Part shown: positions 31,274 to 43,104 of the stretch, piece by piece
Position numbering within the stretch: the stretch's first letter is position 1
Layout of the letters: each line of letters starts with the position of its first letter
Source of the DNA: Symsagittifera roscoffensis
Taxonomy: Eukaryota; Xenacoelomorpha; Acoela; Convolutidae
DNA: 50,576 nucleotides
Direction: 5' to 3'
Assembly: GCF_963678635.1 (NCBI RefSeq)
Contig: NW_026971740.1
Coordinates: forward strand, 1 to 50,576
Notes under the pieces: generated by a model
The model's database searches: none
Told to the model about the DNA's origin: nothing
What the model saw: the letters and a program-made list of their open reading frames with translations, nothing else
Translations under genes and position numbers: made by a program

Positions 31274-32196
31274 TGTAACATTCGCCCGGAAGATAAATAT
31301 CGACGGAAAACAAAACTAAGTCTGAAGACGACTGGCTACCGTCTAAACAGAGCTTTGCATGCTTTTCACCGTCTCTACCAAGCCAGAATTTTTCGGTGGT
31401 CTTTTCTAACATCGGGTCGACAAAAACGTTACTGCTTTCGGCTTCGGTGAAAACACTCAAGTTAACTAGATTACATGCAGAAATAGTGAGCTCATGGCTG
31501 GGTCTCAGTATCCCCAGACCACGAGGTCACTCCTAAAACAGGGCTATTACTATTTATCATATTACTATTGTTTTTGTTCAGTAGATCAAAATCATCATCT
31601 CCATCGAAGATGGATCAACCCTTTCCCCCAACTCCTAGCTTCTCATCCTTGTCAAAACGAATCTAGATATTAATTAAATTCAAGTCAGGACATGACAGGA
31701 AGCTAAAAGTTTATGTAACAGGATAAAAGTTTCAGTTCCTTTACCCTTCCGGATTGATGAATCCGCTGGATCAAGCTCGTTAATCCTGATTTCCTCTTAA
31801 TCCGGAAGGCCGTCTTTCATCCTTCACCGTTGTTCGCAACGGCCTTGCAACTATTGTAGCAGCACAATAGTTGCAACTCGGAGTGTTCGTCTGTTACTCT
31901 GTAACTCGTTGTCGTTTTCCGATCTCAATTTCGTAGTTGTCGTTAGCGCAGCTAATGTTGTTCTGTTCTTCTTTCTCGTTTTAGCCAAAATGGCCCTTTC
32001 TGACGTTTCTCAGAAATATGACGTCATAATTCGAATTTTTGAAATTTTAAAATACCAGAATATTCTAGCCCTCACCATTTGGCCAATCGTTCCAATAAGG
32101 TTCTTAATTCTTAATAATCACCAATCCGGAAGGCTCGCTGCTAAAAATTCGAATTCTGCATAGATTGCATTTTTCACATTCTGGTCGAATGTCACA
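31274..32196 (-). repeat. 5' LTR of element B
   Basis: It starts TGTGACATTCG at 32196 and ends CGAATGTTACA at 31274 in sense orientation, 923 bp, like the 3' LTR. It carries the CRE-like TGACGTCA (32019-32026) and the paired CCGGA motifs (31741-31810). An open frame of 94 codons (31460-31176) begins inside it and runs into the leader; see findings. It borders the right half of X pol at 32197. Confidence 0.93.
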
Positions 32197-33073
32197 TAAT
32201 GGCGAAAAAGAAAGGGGGCAGCTTAGATTTTGTTGCGACTTTCTTTACTTGATCGCGGTAACGATAAAAGATGTATACCCGATACCGCGAATAGACGAGA
32301 GCCTATCTAAGCTTGGTGATGCCAAGTTCTTCACCACATTGGACTTAGGTTCTGCCTTCTGGCAGGTCCCTCTGCGAAAGAAGGACAGAGAGAAAACCGG
32401 ATTCGCGTGCGAATTGGGATTGTACCAGTGAAAGAGGATGCCCTTCGGCTTGTGCAATGCAAAGGCCACTTTTCAAAGACTGATGGCTCAGGCTTTGACG
32501 AAAGTGACCAAGAAGTACGGGAATCTCGTGATGTGTTACGTGGATGACGTAGTCATAGCGACACCGACCCTGGAAGACCACATTGATAGGCTCGATGAGG
32601 TCTTTGGATTCATGAAAAGAGCAGGATTGAAGTGCAAGCCATCGAAATGTGAAATCCTTAGGGATTCGATTAAGTACCTGGGAAGATTGGTGGATAGGCA
32701 TGGTGTGAGGCCGGATCTGGAAGCGGTGGAAGTAGTATTGACATGGAAGGCCCCCAGAACGGACACACAGCTCCTGAGCTTCCTAGGGTTTGCCAATTAC
32801 TACCGAGAATTCATAAAAGGATATGCGGACAAGGTGTATCCGATGCAGAAGCTGATATGCAACAAAGGGAAAAAGTTCGAATGGAACGATGAGGCACAGG
32901 TTGCTTTCGAGAACATAAAGCGGGAACTGTGCGAAGCGCCAGTGCTGGGCATGCCTACAGAAAAATGCATGTATGTTCTCGACACAGACGCATCGATGGT
33001 GGCCATCTCAGGCAAGAATGGAACGGAAGAACAGTTCTACGTCCCATTGCATACGGCAGCAAGGTCTTGAGTG
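32197..33073 (+). pseudogene. Reverse transcriptase and RNase H start of X (broken)
   Basis: The motifs match B: LRFCCDF, YPIPRIDESLSKLGDAKFFTT, LDLGSAFWQVPL, MPFGLCNAKATFQ and CYVDDVVIATP, then the connection and the RNase H DTDAS. X keeps the AKFFTT residues deleted in B. Lesions are a frame change near 32215, TGG to TGA at 32429-32431 (after GLYQ), and the frame change after AISG near 33008 that B shares, with the old frame stopping at 33070. Confidence 0.88.
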
Positions 33074-33993
33074 ACACAGAGATGAAATATGGCGCACCAA
33101 AAGCAGAAATGTTTGCAGTAGTCACCTTTGTGGAAAAGTACCGTGCATACTTGGGAGCGCTCCCTTCAAGTTACGCGTGGACAACAGAGCGTTATCCTGG
33201 TTGAAAGCCTACTCGATGGATCAGAGTTATATTGGTAGATGGATAGTAAGATTGGATGGCTACCATATGATAATCGAACATAGGATGCGTGATAAACACC
33301 AGAATGCTGACAGCCTCAGCAAGAAAACTGAGTTCTATGAAAGATTGGAGCAGAAGCAGGCCAATCAGGTGGAAATAAAGGAGGGATTCTCGTTTCTGGA
33401 CAAAGAAACTTATGAAGCGCTTTCCCTTAACGAAATGGTCGGATAAGTCTGGACATCCAATTCCAGGGCACCCTGAGTTACCTGTAGAGAAAGCAGCCGA
33501 GATAAAGATCCTATCCAAGGAGGACCCGGTCCCCTTGGATCTGTTGCTGCGCTTGAACCTGGTCCAGCAAGAACTCTCTCGCATGAATATAAACAGCCTC
33601 TCATTATTGGATAAAACGGTGCAAGTCACACCACAAGTGATGCGGATGCTGGGTGGATTGTTAGAAAGAGAAGTGACCAGAGATGACCCCGAGTTGACAG
33701 CAGCAGTGGCATCGCTAACAGTCAGTGAGAAGGTGAAGATCATGCCGTCCAGACGACAGCACGAAGAGAACGAGAGGGATTGTAGGACAATAGTTCAGCA
33801 ACTAATCCTCAATATCCCAAGAGATTTTAACCAGTACTTCCTACGAACAGAAAAAACAGGGGAGCAGCAAGCGAAATAAAACCGTCACCTTTTTGGACCG
33901 GGATAAAGAGGGTGAAGAGGTAGAACAAAATCTGCTGCAAGACTATTTGTCCGGGGAGAAGGATGATGAGAAGAACCAGCGATCACAAAAAGT
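33074..33993 (+). pseudogene. RNase H end and pol linker of X (broken, ends at deletion)
   Basis: The sequence continues RNase H (YGSKVLSDTEMKYGAPKAEM, RMRDKHQNADSLSK) with a frameshift near 33170 and another near 33430. The linker LSRMNINSLSLLDKTVQV follows, up to a stop at 33877. At about 33990 the sequence jumps from the linker (CCAGCGATCAC) straight into integrase-tail sequence (AAAGTGGAGG). The bases around the join share an A-rich microhomology. Confidence 0.82.
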
Positions 33994-34860
33994 GGAGGGG
34001 AACCTTCATGATTACAGAGGTGCACCAGGAGGGACGCTTTTATAGACTGAGTACTGGCCGAGCCGCCCACTACGACAACATCAAGCCACACAATCCATCG
34101 ACAGAAGACTGGTGTATACCTGCAGACATGGAAGAAGGGGATTATCTAATGATGAATCCTGCTTGTGAGGTCAATGAAAAAGGCACCAGGGAGAAGAACG
34201 ATGGAAACGAAGTCGTAGAGGAAGGTACGGATACACCGCTGGACCTGGATCCAAACGAACAGATCGAAGATGACGATGAAACCTTACCCTACGCAGAGGA
34301 GGATTGGCAGGATCCCGAACAGACAGAGGTTCCCAAGAATTTGGAACCGGATCTTACGTTCACGATACAGACTCGTCAGAATGACGGGACAAGACCCAGA
34401 AAGAAATACAATCCTTACGGTGACAACTTTGTAGTGGATAGGATAGATCTAAAGAAGATAGTGGAGGAAGTAGTGGGTCTAGAGGAAATAACTGTGTCAC
34501 AATACATTGACATAGTCGATGATCACGACGATGAGTGGGTTGACGACTGGTCGAAACCCGAGGTAGAATTCGACGACGAGCAACAGCAGTCATATGAACA
34601 AGACTTGACGAACCTGCGTGTCTTAGAGTGGCTGAATGAAACGACCTCGGATCCAGAGGAGACCAGCGTCACGATTCAAGACGTAGATCGTGAAAGCATG
34701 AAATACATCAAGACCGAACGAGATGATCCTTCCTGGGCTGCCCAGGAAGGACGACTACTCATTCCAGCTTCTAACCTTGACTTGATACCCGGTATGCGAT
34801 CGACGGGGACGTCGATGGATATTTTTGTCCTGGGAGTGGGGGTAGGACTTACCCACACTG
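33963..34860 (+). pseudogene. Integrase C-terminal tail of X, core deleted, in frame with macro domain
   Basis: An open frame from 33963 contains the last part of the GPY/F segment (KWRGTFMITEV) and the acidic tail. At the point where B has a stop, X reads on in frame (THTENLIIKKLRIARETGD) into the start of the macro domain, ending at TAA near 34908. The DDE core and zinc finger are absent, so X cannot make its own integrase. This copy supports an original integrase-macro fusion. Confidence 0.82.
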
Positions 34861-35400
34861 AAAACTTGATAATAAAAAAATTAAGAATAGCAAGAGAAAC
34901 AGGAGACTAAGAAGCAGAAACAGGCGAAGATTCTAAGAAACCTGACATTGGCAGGGTAGTTGAGTCATATTTTAACTTACCAAATGAATATTCAAGTAAC
35001 ATAATACTAACAGACAGTGATTTCATACTCACAAATAGAACATGTGCGATAGCAATCACAGCAGACATGAGTTTTAGTACAGCGTTAGCGGCAGATTTTA
35101 AGAGAGAATACAAAAACGTGGAGTTCCTTTGGAAGCAAAGACCAGGGATAGGGGGCGTAGCAGCCTTACCTCCGGCGGCGTCGCAGATACCGGGAAAGTA
35201 CTTATGCTTCTTGGTAAAGAGGGCGACAGAGAAGCAGCACGTGGACCCAGAAAACCTAGTCTTGTCTTTGACGAGGCTGAGGGACTTCCTTGTGGAAATG
35301 GACGTGAAGGAGCTCTCGCTTCCAGTGTACGATCCAAACAGAGGAAGACTGCATCCTCGGGAACTGTAAGCGCTTGTACACGTGATATTCTCTGATACGA
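34861..35400 (+). pseudogene. Macro domain of X (broken)
   Basis: This is the same domain as at 19244-19825 in B, with IAITADMSFSTALAADFKRE, GIGGVAALPP, KYLCFLVKRA and LSLPVYDPNRGRL. Nonsense changes are TTA to TAA near 34908 and TAC to TAA near 35367 (after LHPREL). Protein-level similarity to B remains very high between the stops. Confidence 0.75.
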
Positions 35401-35846
35401 ATATACAAGTATACCTACATAAGAAATATTACTTAAGTATAGGCTGAGTGATGAGCGAGAGGGTGTTAGGCCAAAGACTAAGTTGTATGTAATATGTGAT
35501 ATGTGTGTTATGTTATGTTATGTTATGTGTTAGGTTATTAAGATCATGGGTGATCAGGGGTTAGTAACCATGAACAACTAAATGACGATCTTGGGAATAG
35601 ATCCAAAGTTTGGACTGTCCAATCTTAGGTCGAGTTCCAAAATTTTAGAAACCAATTGATTTTAATAAATTTTAGGATAAATATCTTTTTATCTGAACTG
35701 TTTTAAGCAAATTTTAACTATATATGTTAAGGTGAAACAGACAAGTGTGATAATTGTGACTTCTTTTCTAGATCCTGATTGATCATTTAATTGCTCACTT
35801 GAGTCAAAATCGTACAATCAAACCGAATCAAACTTGAAAGAACAGA
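35401..35846 (+). other. Spacer of X with candidate 3' splice site
   Basis: Noncoding, collinear with 16351-16744 of B. It contains tandem TATGT/TGTTA words (about 35505-35535), a GATCATGGGTGATC inverted word (about 35543), and TGACTTCTTTTCTAG at 35757-35771, whose AG is followed 75 bases later by the coiled-coil ATG at 35847. Confidence 0.65.
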
Positions 35847-36895
35847 ATGGATAATTTCAACTTGGATGAATTGATGGACCTGGCAGAGGCATATGTAGGA
35901 CCGATGATAGATGCGATCTATCGTCGGCTGATCGATCGAGACTTCGCTCTGGAGGACCCAGAGGTAGTCATGTTGCTGACCGCCCTGATCAACATCTTGG
36001 GGCACGACAACCGTGGGGACCGCCCCACGGAAGTCCTGTTGATGGCAGCATATGGAGAAAGAGGAGTACTAGACCGCCCGAACATGAGAATGATGAGGTG
36101 GAGAAACGGGGCTCTCTCAGGGAGTGACTTGGCGAATGAGCCTGGATTGAGAAATTCTAGGACTTACCAACCAGGTGAGATGCCAATGCCCTCCAAGCCC
36201 AAAACTGGGCTGACGAGAATGCATCAGGAGATGAACAGCGAGGCGACCTCGTCTGGTTCACCACTGAGAGCAGCTGTGCCACCAAAAAGGGCGAAAGTAG
36301 CACAGAAGGTTCAGACGAACCAAACCATGCAAGATCTGGACGAGATGAACGATGAGCTGAAAAGTACAAAGAAGGAGCTGGACGAGATGACCAGAAGCAT
36401 GCTCCAGATGGAGGAAGATCGAGACATGTGGAGAAAGTTGTTTGAAGACTGCAACAAAAAGCAGGGTCATGGGATTGAGCGATTGAGGCAGGCATACAAA
36501 GAGCGATCGGAGCAGGTGGCGTTGACAACGGCCGTGGAGAAAGTGATACCTGCAAGGGATATTCCTCGTGGGCAGTCCCCGATGGAGCTCTTGACGCCTC
36601 GAGAAATGAGTCAAACAACGGAGACACGGCTCCCAGCAGAGACAAATCGAGTAACAATCCCAGATCCTAGCGACACCTTGGGTGATCCCGTCGTAGAGCA
36701 GACAGTGAGGAAACTGATAGAGACAGCTGGACGACTGGTCGCTAACAAGAATGCGCCAGGTTCCGGGGTGACTGCACCCTAACGATTGACGATACGGGCA
36801 GAGTACGACTCTCCCAGACTGTGATCAGACAGGGGATAAGTGATGTGACACCACTCATGGGGAGCTCGAGAATCCCAGGGAGAAAAGTACGGAAG
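35847..36895 (+). pseudogene. Coiled-coil protein of X (frameshifted near the end)
   Basis: The frame opens at MDNFNLDELMD and matches B along 310 codons at roughly 95% identity by eye. A small deletion makes TAA at 36780 after GVTAP. Beyond it the frame from 36821 (MIRQGISDVTPLMG) reads without a stop into MPAKKVSRIID of the SGNH polyprotein, unlike B, where the coiled-coil frame ends separately. Confidence 0.78.
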
Positions 36896-39800
36896 ATGCC
36901 AGCGAAGAAAGTGTCTCGCATAATAGACGTGCAAAAGAATAATCAATTGAAATACAATTTCACGGGAGTTCCGGAGACAGATCCGAGGGCCTGCTTCAAT
37001 CGAGCTACTTGGAGCCCGGCTGTAAACCTGCAGCAACCACCGCTCGGGACCTCTCATCTGATATTGGGAGACAGCTTAGTCAGAGTGCTGTCGAATTTGA
37101 GGACCTCGTGCGTCACCACGGTGATGACCTTTGGAGGCGCGACGGTAGCCCAATTATATCGGATGGTGGAACTGATGAATCCAGGGAGGATTCCCAATGT
37201 GATGATCTTAGTTGGGACGAATGACATCTCCAGAGATTCAGATGAGCAGGAAGCACTATGGGAGTCAATGATGGTGTGTTTGTTTACGACCCTCTGGCAG
37301 AAATTCAGTTGCGCGGTACTGACCGTTTGCACTGTGCCAATGAATACGCGAAGCCTGACAGCGTCAGGAAGAAGGCACAACGAGGCAGTCGTCAGGTGGA
37401 GCAACATCTTGAGAAACCTAGCAAGTCGAAACGCCGGAAGAATGATCCTCATGGACATCGAACATGAGTTGAGAGCCATGGATCAGGCCAGACTGACCAC
37501 GGACGGCATCCACTTCGACAGTATCGAAGGACAAGCTTGGTTGAATCGAGTCTTCCAAGAGCGGTTGGACGAGCTGGAAGCAGAACTCTTTGACACAGGA
37601 GTGCTGATGGAAGAAGGAACAGTGAGTGATGCGGTGATTACCACCTTTGTGCCTCCTAGCCTGGAAACACGCTTGGGTACGGTCCCGGCCGTCACGAACT
37701 ACAGGCAACAAAGCTCCAGCGAACCAGGTCAAAGGACAGACGTACAGGATCGATTGGGAGAAGCGCCGATGAGGAGGACCATTCATCCTAGGAGAAGAAT
37801 AGGACCTGTCAACCCAATCGAAGAGACAACCGGCACATCTAGATCGGACACTAGATCGGAGACGACAAGTACCAGTCGAGAGGAGAGACGTCCGAACAGA
37901 GGCTCATTGATGTGGTCGAGACCCATACCGTCTCCCTGGCATATATACAAAGACGAACTAATGAAGCTGGATCTCCAGAGAGTAAGCTTCATCGAAGATG
38001 CAAGGAGGATGCTGAATGGAGCGATGCTATCCGTCAGCAGATTGTACTCGATAACCGGCGTAGACTGGTTGATAGCCGCTAGCATAAGTTTCAGCTCCAC
38101 GACGGCCTTAAGATTTGCTGAATTGGAGGGACTGCCCTCTAACAACACGATGGGAGCAGTGAATGCGAGACCGTTGCAAGATGTGAGACTGAATCATGAA
38201 GGGGAATCGTGATGAGAGACCAGGAATGTTCCTGACGACGAGAGCGCCGATTGGACAACACGTGAAGATATTCAGGCAGCTGACGACACCCCCTGATCAT
38301 GTGAAGGAAAGAGTGTACCCAAAACTAGTGAACCAAGATGGTGATGCCCAGAGATATGGCGGATTGACAGCGATAAAGAAAGATGAGACCATCTTCGCCG
38401 CCTATGACAAAGCAGAGATGAGGAAGGCCAAGATTATGGTAGTACCGAATTCAGAGTTCGTGTACACCTCCAAGTCTTTGTTTTGGCCGGACGTCATAAT
38501 GATGGCAGCGGTCGACCTGGACCTACTGCAGTCAGTATCTTTGGCTATAGGGGTACAAAGGCAGACGGACATGAATCCAATTAAGATTGTGTTTGCTGGC
38601 ATCAATGACCATCTACACAGTAGAGGTTTTCTGAGCAGACTCAGAGATCCTACAACAGCAGAAAACGCAGTATGGCCAGCGATAAAAGACATCCTTGAGT
38701 CGATGGGTGAAGTGGTGGATGCGACGAAGGAGGGGTCATTCAATAATGTGGCACTGAGAGTAGTATTCGCGTTGTCTCCGGGATATGCACATCTCCCGGA
38801 TGGACTGAAATTCGTGTATGCAATTGTGGCCTTACTCTCGGAAGGAAAATGTGATGTGATCATATCAGCCCCGAATTGCATGATAGAAATGGAGAACCTG
38901 AGGCCACTTAAGGCTGAACTGCCTGCAGTATGGTCAGATATCTCAAACGCGATGCGAGGATTCAAGGACCATTCATTACACATGTTAGTATTGGCCGAGG
39001 TGCTGGGGTTGGAACTGTCCAATTTCAGTCGACAACTCAAACTGAAACCGGGAATAGACGACGACCATCGAGTGATCACGGCAATGTCCAACGACTTATG
39101 GTTCCGAACAATGGAAGTGGCAGGTGAAGATACAAGAAGAAAAAATTCACTAGAGACGAGAGCTCATCTGGAGGCGATGGTTCTGAGAACCAAGCCGGAA
39201 GCCAACCAGTGGCTACACCTGAACCCTAGAGTAGCGGCATTGGGTGCAGATGCTTTTGAGCAAGGCCCCGTGATGATCACGAAGATACATGCCTACTTGT
39301 TGAAGGAGGTGAACCTGGCGGAAAATTCCGGAGAAAAGACCGCTGAGTTTGTAAACAGAATGTGTCAGATTACTCTGGAAACCTTCTGGACCCAGGAAGT
39401 GAAAGAATAGGAGGGCTTTGAAAGGACAGACAGCATGCTAGAAGGGTTGGGAGCCGGATGGACCGCGTCCTTCTTGGCAAAAGTTTACCCGAAAGTCTCG
39501 CACTATTTGATAAAGGAATTCCTCCAAGCAGTAGTGAGAGTATCGATAGTGGAACTAATAGCCTTGTTCGTGACATTCGGAGCGGAGAGTTTCGTGAAAG
39601 GACCGGCGATGCTGCTCACCGATGGAATTCAGAACCTGCGGCTAGACGGACTTCTGACATTGATTGCAATTACCCACGGAAACTTGGGAGGACTAATGGA
39701 ACTGGCACGTTGTCCAGAGCAGATGAAAGAGAGAGTGAGGAACTTGGATATGAAGAAATCCACGGACTCGTGGAACAAGATAAGAGACCTGAGACACACT

Positions 39801-42800
39801 CTTATCCGGTATCTCTTACAACAAAATCGCTTTGGAACGGGAGAAGACGAGACGATTGAAAGAGAGGAGGATGTTAGACGACATGTTGGAGGCATGCCGC
39901 TGTTAACTGATCTGAGTTTGGCTATGAGAACCGATCCCTTGGCGCTGATCAGAGGATTCACGGAGTTCTTGACAGTGATCTATGGACCAGCAGTCACGTT
40001 TGCGTTCCCTGACGTTAAAGTGGAAGCATATAGGAGGTCGGTGCTGCACCTGAACCTCATATCGGCAGTGGACGGTAGTACACTGAACTGGTGTGAGCAG
40101 CACACATTACGGGAGCTCATGAGTGAAGATCTGTTATTTGCGAAAATATCGGAGCCAGAGATGACAGTCATCAATTTTGACGATCACTTCCGTGATCGCA
40201 TGGGAGAAGTAGAAAGAGGACACATCGAGGTGTTTCCAAAGCTTTGGAATCTGAGACCCTATGATAAAGCGAATGGTGAAATAAATAACCAGAGTGCCTC
40301 GTCTCACTTCAGCATATCACAAAGTGAGAGAAGAGACGAAGGACAGGGGCGATTACAAGAAGCTGCCGGGGGCAATCCCTAAATTCCTTCTGATAAGAAG
40401 GATGTTGCTCGGAGCAGTCTCCATGGTACAAACTCCTAGGTTGAGAGCATTCGAAACCAATGAAAGGAGAGTAGGGAACTTCGTGAGAACGATGGATCCA
40501 TACTTCGTAGGGAGAAATGCCGCCGTGTTACAATACACATGATTTGCATACACGGATCAGGCGACGAGAAGGCGAATACAAAACGCCGCTACTCCCAAGC
40601 CTGGAAGATTTGATGAGGAATGGAAGGGATTAGGCTTAGCTCCGATGAGGATGAGAGGCAGGACCTGAAGCCTCATTAATCCTGACTAGTGTAAAACAGG
40701 AGATGAAAGTGGGAGGAATATTGCAGACGAGAACCTTCCTAGCACGCTTCGGCTGCGAAGAAATCGAAGTGGTCCATGGAGAAGAGGAAGATAAATCGGC
40801 CGGTATACTGCTCATACCGAGATTCCAGGAAGAAGCCGACAATGACGAACAAGGACCATCGAGCCCGAACAAAGATAAGTCAGAAGGAAATGACGGACAG
40901 GGTGGAAGCCGTCAAACCGAAGAACCCATGCAACAAGATCAAGCTGGTGGGGAAGACGACAGGGCATCTACAGGAGGAACATCCAGCCTGGATTTCAATA
41001 TCTTCAGTGATCTTGAGAACAATGCGGATACGTTGGAAACGACTGAGCCAGCGGATGAAGGCATCTCGACACTGGATCCTCCGTCAGCCTTTATGGAAAT
41101 GAAACGGAATTTGCCGGAGAGCAGCTCTCCTGGCAATTCAAGAAATAACGACCAGAGAATCCTCATGGAATCACCTCGGAGGAGAAGAATAGAGGCCTCA
41201 GCCAGAGTACCTTTCTTGGGAACGCTGCCCGAAGAAGAATGGGAAGTACATCACCGCGACCACGAGAGTAGGACGGGATGCAAACTGGACAGAGTGGCGT
41301 TTATGGAAGAAGTCTGGACCGTGGTTCAAAGCTATGGGACCCAGTCTATTCTGAAAACGGGTCTCAACCAACCCTTGATGAGAGAAGTACATGACAAGCT
41401 TGATGAGCGTGAAGGGAGACTGAGTGAGTTGTTGATCGACTCAGCCACTGATGAGAGTGAAGCGAATTCTTCCATCAAGATGACACCGCAGGACGATGAA
41501 GGAGAGGTGATGTATCTGTCAAGAACCAGGAGAGGGACGATGCGATCAAAATTGGTGATTGATAAAATCAATGCGATGAAATTGAAGTTAGGCAGTAGAG
41601 TGATGCCGAGGAGAGTTGGAAAGACGAAAGTGGATTCAGAAATATCGATGAAAGCTGGTAACTCAGCGAAAAGGAAACGAGTTGAGGAGGTCATGGATTT
41701 GGGGCAAGGTGATTATCAATTGTCTGCACAGATAGAATGTTAACTGATATAGCGATGGTGCCACCCATTCTCATGGCGGGTATAAAGTCAACCGGTCATA
41801 AATCCAAAAGGAGTGACCGCACTCTGACTGGAGCAACCTTAGAAATGGAAATACTCAGCCAACGTGGAGAGAGCAAGATGAAAGACTTCAAGCCATCTCC
41901 CATGAATCATGGAAAGGGAAGTGTCGCAGGACAACTAACACCAGTGGAATACAACCGACTGACAGTGTCGGAGACTGTTTCGATAGATGAACCCACCGGT
42001 GGATACCGAAACTCGGCTAGAGGGTATGTAATGGCCCTGGAAGACGAAAAAGCCATGGAGGATTATCTGGAAACGATGTTGCAAGGCACCACCCTCAAGC
42101 AGAAGGAGTACGGGACTTTGGCGTCGTCTGACATACAGGCGGAAACGATCGAGCAGTTAGTGAGCCTTCCATGGAAAGCAGTAGTATTGAGGTATTTCGA
42201 AGAAGAAATGACTACTACGCCAAAACTACATGCTCTCGTGGCAGTACCTTACGAAAGAACAGAGTTACAACTCAGGTTCGCCTGGTGCATGATGGGACTG
42301 ACTCGCGAAGAATATGATTCAGAAGAAAGGAAGAGATCAAAAGAAGAAAAGGTTTTCCTTATGACGAATCTGGAGGGAGCAGCAGTAGTGTGTGCGAAGC
42401 GGAGCGACGCTCTCTGTTTCATTCGATTCCTGATAGAGCAGATTTCAGTACCTGCATTAAACACTTGTGTTGAAATGTTGAGGGAAGGCGATGAGCGAAC
42501 GAAAGCCTTATTCTTGCTAGCACTGCTGGATATGCAGCAAAGTAAACCGATGAGGGTGAACATGAAAGAACCTGAGGAATTGGAACCCATGAAAAAGATA
42601 GACGAAATCAGGAGATTCTCAAACAAGGAGCTGAGACTCACTAAAGAATCTATGGGAACATTGCCGAAATCCAGTGAATACTGTGGACCTATCAAGAAGA
42701 AATTGTATGGCTACGTATCCGGGATCATAGGGATCGCGTACAATCCTTTCCTGAATGAAGACATACGCGATTGCTTCTTCGATTATGAGCAGGCGGTGTT

Positions 42801-43080
42801 GCTAAGATTCTGGACGTCCAGAATTGTAACAATTAAGAGCGTTAACAATTCAGAGGCCAAATTGGGACTGGTGTTGGAAGAAGAGGTGACTGCAACTTCA
42901 GTACCAAAATCCGACAAAAGAGTGGAGTTTGGGTTGGGATTCTCAGATGAATTACTGAGAACGAGCTTGATGACAGTGTGGGAATTGATAAAGCCATCAT
43001 GGTGTCCTAGTCCCAACGCTGACTCAATATTACGGGCGACGCAAGACATACAGAGGGAACTGAATGCAGACTGTAACTAG
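36896..43080 (+). pseudogene. SGNH hydrolase polyprotein of X (broken)
   Basis: Collinear with 15296-9175 of B. The SGNH blocks are kept (ILGDSLVR, FGGATV, LVGTNDIS, DGIHFD). Lesions include an insertion of about 30 bases near 38165 that ends the first frame at 38212, TAG at 39408 (Gln in B), frameshifts near 40270 and 40540-40690, and a one-base loss near 41725. Where B has stops (12864, 10257), X has AGA and CGA, so the two copies together show that one continuous coding frame was ancestral. The last open part is 41737-43080. Confidence 0.83.
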
Positions 43081-43104
43081 CGTGACCTCAACATCATATA
43101 TAAT

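Larger units (their letters stand above)
5761..32196 (-). mobile_element. Giant gypsy-like LTR retrotransposon, copy B (26.4 kb, complete ends)
   Basis: Two 923 bp LTRs (5761-6683 and 31274-32196) in the same minus orientation bound an internal region with gag, pol, a macro domain, a coiled-coil protein, an SGNH-hydrolase polyprotein and a Cys-rich protein. A short target duplication flanks it. Without the internal 2,499 bp tandem duplication it would be about 23.9 kb, still several times the usual 5-10 kb of gypsy elements. By eye the two LTRs differ at roughly 25-30 positions (about 3%), so the insertion is not brand new. Frameshifts in RT, RNase H, integrase and the polyprotein mean it is probably not autonomous now. 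Confidence 0.92.
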
